Positions 60,701 through 64,000 of a DNA stretch of 64,000 bases are shown here, in pieces. This DNA is from a bacterium (GTDB lineage: Bacteria > Sumerlaeota > Sumerlaeia > SLMS01 > JAHLLQ01). Position 1 is the stretch's first letter. Every line of letters begins with the position of its first letter. The position numbers and the translations under genes are program-made. Under the pieces are notes generated by a model. It searched no databases, was not told the DNA's origin, and saw only the letters and a program-made list of their open reading frames with translations. The stretch is from the NCBI GenBank assembly GCA_020444065.1, contig JAHLLQ010000005.1, positions 124,001 to 188,000 on the forward strand, in the 5' to 3' direction.

Positions 60701-62832
60701 GCGACTTCAATGGCGATGGCTACGATGACCTTTTGATTGGTGCCACTGGGAACGCCTCTGACATTGCGAACCGTCCTGGGCGAGCATTCCTGATCGCCGG
60801 CGATGGAACCTTGCCGCTGCTCGATGAACTCAGCCTCCACACGGTTGGAAACAGCCCGCCCTCGAACATTACGGTCATCGAAGGCGACGCGAACAACGCC
60901 CGGTGCGGCACCTCCGTCGCCACAGGCGACTTTAACGGCGACGGCTACGATGATGCTCTCGTCGGCGTTCCCGGTTACGACCCCGTGCGGCGATCCAGCG
61001 AACTCGGCGGAGCGTTCCTTCTCTTCGGCAACGCGAATGTCTTTGGCCAGAAAGTCACCGCCGCACCCGGACAGGCAGCGGATTCGGTGATGCTTACGAC
61101 TGGTATCACTAATGGAGAGACCGGCAATACGGTCGCTGCGGGCGACATAAACGGCGATGGTTTCACCGATGCCATCTACGCATCGCGCACTGCGCCATCG
61201 GCCGATGGGTCGGTCATTTTCACCGGCGCCATTCAGGTCGAATTTGGTTCTGCGACCTTCCCCTCCCGTCGCCGTGGGACCGTCGACAACACGGCCATCA
61301 TCCACGGCGACGATCAGAATGACCAGTTAGGCTTCGCGCTGGCCACAGGCGATGTGGATGGCGATGGCTACGATGATCTGATCCTCACATCGCGCAACGG
61401 GGAATTCACCGCGATCGTCTTCGGAGACACAATCACGCCCGGGGCCAAGATCGACTTGAATACGGATGATACGATCAGCGCTCTTGGTGAAACGCGCATT
61501 TTCGGCGACGACTTCCAGGACAAGTTCGGGTACTCCGCCGCCACCGGCGATCTGGATGGAGACGGCCTGGCCGATGTCATCGTTGGGGCGCCGGAAGCAC
61601 GTGGACCGACCAACAGCTTCTCCGATGATAATTCCGGCGAGGTATACGTCTTCTGGGGCGACCAGATCCAGCGCGCCACCGCCTACAGCATGGACACCGA
61701 TGGTGCCATTTCGACGATGAAGGAAACGCGGATCTTTGGCGACGATGGCGGCTTCATGGCCGGCGTCTCCGTTGCCGCCGGTGACATCACAGGCGATGGG
61801 CTTTCGGATCTCGTTGTCGGTTCTCCTGGCACCACCGGGAATCAATCATCGATTCTCTATGGTGACCAGCTTCCGAAGAACACAACCGTTCTTCTGAGTT
61901 CCGTCGACCACCCCGATGTGGAGGTGTTTGGTGCGGAAGCACTCGATCATTTCGGCGCTTCCTCCAACGCGGCAGGCGACATGAATGGCGACGGAATTGC
62001 CGACGCGGCAATCGGTTCACATGCAGGCGTGAATCCAAATCTGACCTCCGGGATGGATGAATCCGGGTACGCGGCGCTGCTCTATGGCGGCGGCGACGCG
62101 GTCTCTGCCACTGTCATTGGTCACATCAAAGACGGCGCCGTGCCGCGGCGAGGAATCGGAGGTCATCTCGCTCCGGTCAGCCGAGCGCTTGTCGGGTTCC
62201 TTGGCGGTACTGGAACGGGCGTGACAACTCTTATCCACCGTGGCGATGGGGATCTCTCCGGACTGGGCGTCGGTCCCGAAGATACGGCCGACGTGTACTG
62301 GCACATTCAGGCGGAACGCCAGAACGCCGGCCAGATGCTCGTTGAGTTCTCTTACCGTGATGTTGAGATTCAGGATCAGGAAGAACTTCTGCTCAACCTG
62401 TTCTTTGCCCCCAGTGTCGAGGGGCCCTGGTTCCCTGTCGGCAATCAGTATCAGAACATGAATCGCAACACGATCGGCGGCGAGGTTTCGTTGCTCGATG
62501 CGTACTTCGCCCTGTCGGACGCACAACCTGAACCTCTCGATCTGACCGACAGCGACGGCGATGGATTCAGCGATGCCATCGAGAAGTCAAAGGGCACAGA
62601 TCCGGACGACCCGACCTCCAGGCCCGACTTCGGCGATTATAACACCGATGGCATCGTCAACACTGGCGACGCCGTTGCCTTCTATCGGGCGTTGTCGAAA
62701 AACGGAGGCACGCTGGCGTACGACGTGAACCTGGACATCGTTGTCGACCTGGAAGTCAATTACGACGATGCGCAGGCGCTGTACGATTGGGCGATCGGAG
62801 GTTCGCCTGAAACCATACCAATCTCCCCGTGA
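57703..62832 (+). CDS. Secreted subtilisin-like peptidase with beta-propeller and dockerin-like C-terminus
   Basis: A 1709-residue protein. Signal peptide at 1-22; propeptide-like segment to about 135; S8 domain with D172 (VADWDSGVD), H324 (GGHGTSVLG), oxyanion Asn near 415 (VIPNGN) and S643 (FGGTSAAGPHVAA). About 150 residues of acidic insertion (with DLDGSG and EDTNGN, calcium-like loops) separate D from H. Then come an FnIII-like domain (about 715-803), a HYDIN/choice-of-anchor-D-like domain (806-930), a PT-rich linker, seven FG-GAP repeats (about 967-1470; DFNGDGYDD loops) and a dockerin/EF-hand-like end (DSDGDGFSD, DYNTDGIVNTGDAV). GAAGGA precedes the ATG. Confidence 0.87.
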   Translation: MKRWFVLLLVGAVGGICAAAEAAERTKVDGSLLVLFDAVERGRSLRELGSEAPSLYRSDGRVSVTIRFDKPLTDLEADAYEKKLGIEWMRLPNSSQIANYDRFYPAWITNDQLGALRSDTRIEFIEPGKGLHEVSTLDVSVPEIQADIRHQWPTGTNAFGNTGQGIRVADWDSGVDVTHPFFFRAEPYIRYDLVDADNNGFFTPGVDGVDLDGSGVLESDEYLDFVDSFALPGVYDTHTDWLYNDANRNGERDTGSAAGFSESDAAYGELVFYVEDTNGNHILEVGEKLAPFKESKIYKALGAGYIEYTRGSNLIDTPPDPGGHGTSVLGIVAGQELGFGRAYVGVAPGAELLPIDRKSNPNHISTLTWALTNGADVCLWEFGGWTGQYLDGSSSLEMAITQEMEGTRSVHVIPNGNLGTSDRHAQQDFTGAITEMKTQTLDIPADPGIKYLAFSLLYTGELSDFRYEIRQGTSGDWTSINPNVLPRDVAIGDDHTAYGVIETGPTVRGTVRYDMQLARNDRAAMSGNWQLRLAKYTNSDRRVHFYVADDATSWSGGAYWVDNSTPASTITWPSTADKGINVGSYSVDILEGPISGFSGRGPRIDGWANVLDIAAPGDYDILTCISTAQLGDWGYYTNFGGTSAAGPHVAAACALLWEAVPSSTPADLAAAINDSAHTDSDTGAVYNDQWGWGKLRIHDAFFELAGNKCSAISGINNISPSNNATNVDSTGTTLSWSDDPDAQLFDLHFGTTNPPELFVPGLTGNSMPITDSQLAANTTYYWRLYARNTCGSVYETPVWSFTTGAGPEPDIELIRFDESFNRYPIPLNGTVAFPDTAVGDSNNIVMLVKNNGAADLHLTGTPTVQFSGLSPYDFTATPPNPLVYAGGAENAFTMTFEPFVGGHRMATVSIPNDDPDESPYTFYVTGIGIAPTPTPSPTPTASPTPSPTPTGTAPPTIPPMPTAIDLSQSPGQEGHPLTRIYGESDNDALGGDYRSTIAMGDFNGDGYDDLLIGATGNASDIANRPGRAFLIAGDGTLPLLDELSLHTVGNSPPSNITVIEGDANNARCGTSVATGDFNGDGYDDALVGVPGYDPVRRSSELGGAFLLFGNANVFGQKVTAAPGQAADSVMLTTGITNGETGNTVAAGDINGDGFTDAIYASRTAPSADGSVIFTGAIQVEFGSATFPSRRRGTVDNTAIIHGDDQNDQLGFALATGDVDGDGYDDLILTSRNGEFTAIVFGDTITPGAKIDLNTDDTISALGETRIFGDDFQDKFGYSAATGDLDGDGLADVIVGAPEARGPTNSFSDDNSGEVYVFWGDQIQRATAYSMDTDGAISTMKETRIFGDDGGFMAGVSVAAGDITGDGLSDLVVGSPGTTGNQSSILYGDQLPKNTTVLLSSVDHPDVEVFGAEALDHFGASSNAAGDMNGDGIADAAIGSHAGVNPNLTSGMDESGYAALLYGGGDAVSATVIGHIKDGAVPRRGIGGHLAPVSRALVGFLGGTGTGVTTLIHRGDGDLSGLGVGPEDTADVYWHIQAERQNAGQMLVEFSYRDVEIQDQEELLLNLFFAPSVEGPWFPVGNQYQNMNRNTIGGEVSLLDAYFALSDAQPEPLDLTDSDGDGFSDAIEKSKGTDPDDPTSRPDFGDYNTDGIVNTGDAVAFYRALSKNGGTLAYDVNLDIVVDLEVNYDDAQALYDWAIGGSPETIPISP

Positions 62833-62893
62833 TTCTAGGCGGAATGCCCTCGCGGGTATCCCCAGGACCCACGTGCTCATGCTCAGCGCAGCG

Positions 62894-62940
62894 GTGCTCG
62901 TAATCGAGACCGCCCTGCAACGAAACTCGATTACGAGCAC
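62894..62940. repeat. Perfect 15-bp inverted repeat after the subtilase gene
   Basis: GTGCTCGTAATCGAG (62894-62908) pairs perfectly with CTCGATTACGAGCAC (62926-62940) around a 17-base loop. There is no T-run on either side. The arms contain repeated CGAGCAC units that continue to 62946. It may act as a transcript-end or stabilising structure for the subtilase mRNA, or be a member of a dispersed palindrome family. Confidence 0.8.
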
Positions 62941-63073
62941 GAGCACGGCGAACTCCGACCTGGGTGTTTTCCCGTCGGGCGCATGAGCCGCGACCTACCC
63001 CTTGCCTCCCCAGGGCCGGGCAGCTTAGGCTGCTTGCCGGCTCGCAGCCGGACTTTGCCCTGACGGAGATGCA

Positions 63074-64000
63074 ATGAAAGTCGCCTTTTTCGGAACCCCT
63101 GATTTCGCCGTGATCACGCTGGAGCGCCTGCTCGCCTCGAGCCACGAGGTCGTGGCCGTTGTGACCCAGCCCGACAAACCTGCCGGGCGTGGGCGCAAGT
63201 TGACCCCGCCGCCCGTCAAGGTCCTGGCCGAGCAGTCCGGCCTGCCCGTGCATCAGCCAAAGTCCGTCCGCGGCGAGGAGTTCCGCCGTCAGCTCGCCGA
63301 TCTCAGCGTGGATGTCGCCGTGGTGGTTGCCTACGGCAAGATCCTGCCCAAGGAGCTCCTCGAAGTTCCCAGGCACGGGTTCCTGAACGTTCACGCATCG
63401 CTGTTGCCCAAATACCGCGGGGCGGCGCCGATCCAGTGGGCGCTCGTCAACGGCGAGGAAACCACCGGCGTTTCGATCATGCAGATCGACGAGGGACTCG
63501 ACACGGGCCCGGTGCTGGCGCGCCATTCTGTCGACATTCTAGAAGATGACGACGCGCGCAGCATGATGGAGACGCTGAGCGTCTACGGCGCCGATCTGAT
63601 GATTACGGTCCTCGACATGATCGAGGAGCACGGCCATGCGCACGCCGAGGCTCAGGATGACTCCAAGGCCACAATGGCGCCGCTCATCCACCGCGAAGAT
63701 GCGCACATCGATTGGTCGAAGCCGGCCGAATCGATCATCTGGATGGTGCGCGGGTTCCAGCTCTGGCCCGGCGCCCATACGACGTTCAACAAGGGTCAGG
63801 CGCTGAAGATCACCGGCATGGAAGCCGTCGATCCGACCTGGGTGTCGACCGACTGGCAAGACAAGGCCGTTCCGGAAGGCACGGTCGTGGAGACCTTGCG
63901 TAACCGAGGGTTCGTCGTGAAGACCGGCCACGGCGGACTGGTACTGGTCACGCGGGCCCAGCCCGCCGGAAAGAAGGAAATGGACGCCCATGCCCTCGTA
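63074..64000 (+). CDS. fmt: Methionyl-tRNA formyltransferase (C-terminus at window edge)
   Basis: Translated here from the ATG at 63074; 309 codons are visible with no stop, close to the whole family length of 310-320. The N-terminal formyltransferase domain has FFGTPDFAV, the TQPDKPAGRGRKL loop, the catalytic NVHASLLPKYRGAAPIQWA (Asn and His of the triad) and the Asp in MQIDEGLDTG. The C-terminal OB-fold domain begins near residue 205. The enzyme formylates initiator Met-tRNA. def, which is often adjacent, is not in the window. Confidence 0.95.
   Translation, partial: MKVAFFGTPDFAVITLERLLASSHEVVAVVTQPDKPAGRGRKLTPPPVKVLAEQSGLPVHQPKSVRGEEFRRQLADLSVDVAVVVAYGKILPKELLEVPRHGFLNVHASLLPKYRGAAPIQWALVNGEETTGVSIMQIDEGLDTGPVLARHSVDILEDDDARSMMETLSVYGADLMITVLDMIEEHGHAHAEAQDDSKATMAPLIHREDAHIDWSKPAESIIWMVRGFQLWPGAHTTFNKGQALKITGMEAVDPTWVSTDWQDKAVPEGTVVETLRNRGFVVKTGHGGLVLVTRAQPAGKKEMDAHALV

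Overview
The window is about 60% GC and gene-dense. It comes from a bacterium that is probably Gram-negative: it has a secretin, lipid-carrier-type GT-C glycosyltransferases and large secreted multidomain proteins. Long Pro/Thr/Ser linkers, a nuoA-N operon with extra small genes, and several genes without clear relatives suggest an uncultivated lineage of the Sumerlaeota (BRC1), Hydrogenedentota or Planctomycetota kind. No rRNA or marker gene is present, so this placement is an inference. I found no tRNA, rRNA, CRISPR array, insertion sequence or prophage.

Layout. (1) 1-4474: a truncated CHC2 zinc-finger/TPR protein and a small membrane protein on the minus strand, then a plus-strand partner-switch operon (STAS, RsbW-like kinase, STAS) that runs into a SAMHD1-like HD phosphohydrolase. 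(2) 4475-4970: an array of palindromes with a 140-bp tandem repeat. (3) 4971-8740: a minus-strand operon with a DUF2752 protein, a one-chain molybdenum hydroxylase of the xanthine dehydrogenase type, and a membrane protein. (4) 9062-25892: a complete complex I operon in the order A-B-C-D-x-E-F-G-H-I-J-K-N-x-L-M, where x marks two unrecognised small genes. (5) 25979-31586: a DUF493 protein, a cupin, a divergent DNA polymerase III delta-prime-like protein, a DUF4870 membrane protein, an unknown helical protein and a secreted S74 protein. (6) 32057-38268: a pair of small membrane proteins divergent from a tightly overlapped operon of three membrane-anchored arrestin-like proteins, one soluble arrestin-like protein and a P-loop NTPase, followed by a GT39-type glycosyltransferase. 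(7) 38279-44506: a second GT-C-like protein, a lone PD-(D/E)xK nuclease-like protein, ThiE, and an orphan secretin with a small membrane partner. (8) 44720-50049: a minus-strand operon with a fused RpiB-transaldolase, an ABC exporter, a gluzincin-like protein and NadC. (9) 50154-62832: two divergent giant secreted peptidase-like proteins (C39-like, 2328 aa; subtilisin-like, 1709 aa). (10) 63074-64000: the start of fmt.

How the genes fit together. Complex I gives the cell a respiratory chain, and the molybdenum hydroxylase could supply electrons from purines or aldehydes. The two secreted peptidases, the exporter and the secretin indicate a cell that invests in its surface and in extracellular polymer breakdown. 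The most novel-looking unit is the arrestin-like/P-loop operon at 32934-36725. The RpiB-transaldolase fusion and the delta-prime protein with a linker in place of its zinc module are also unusual.
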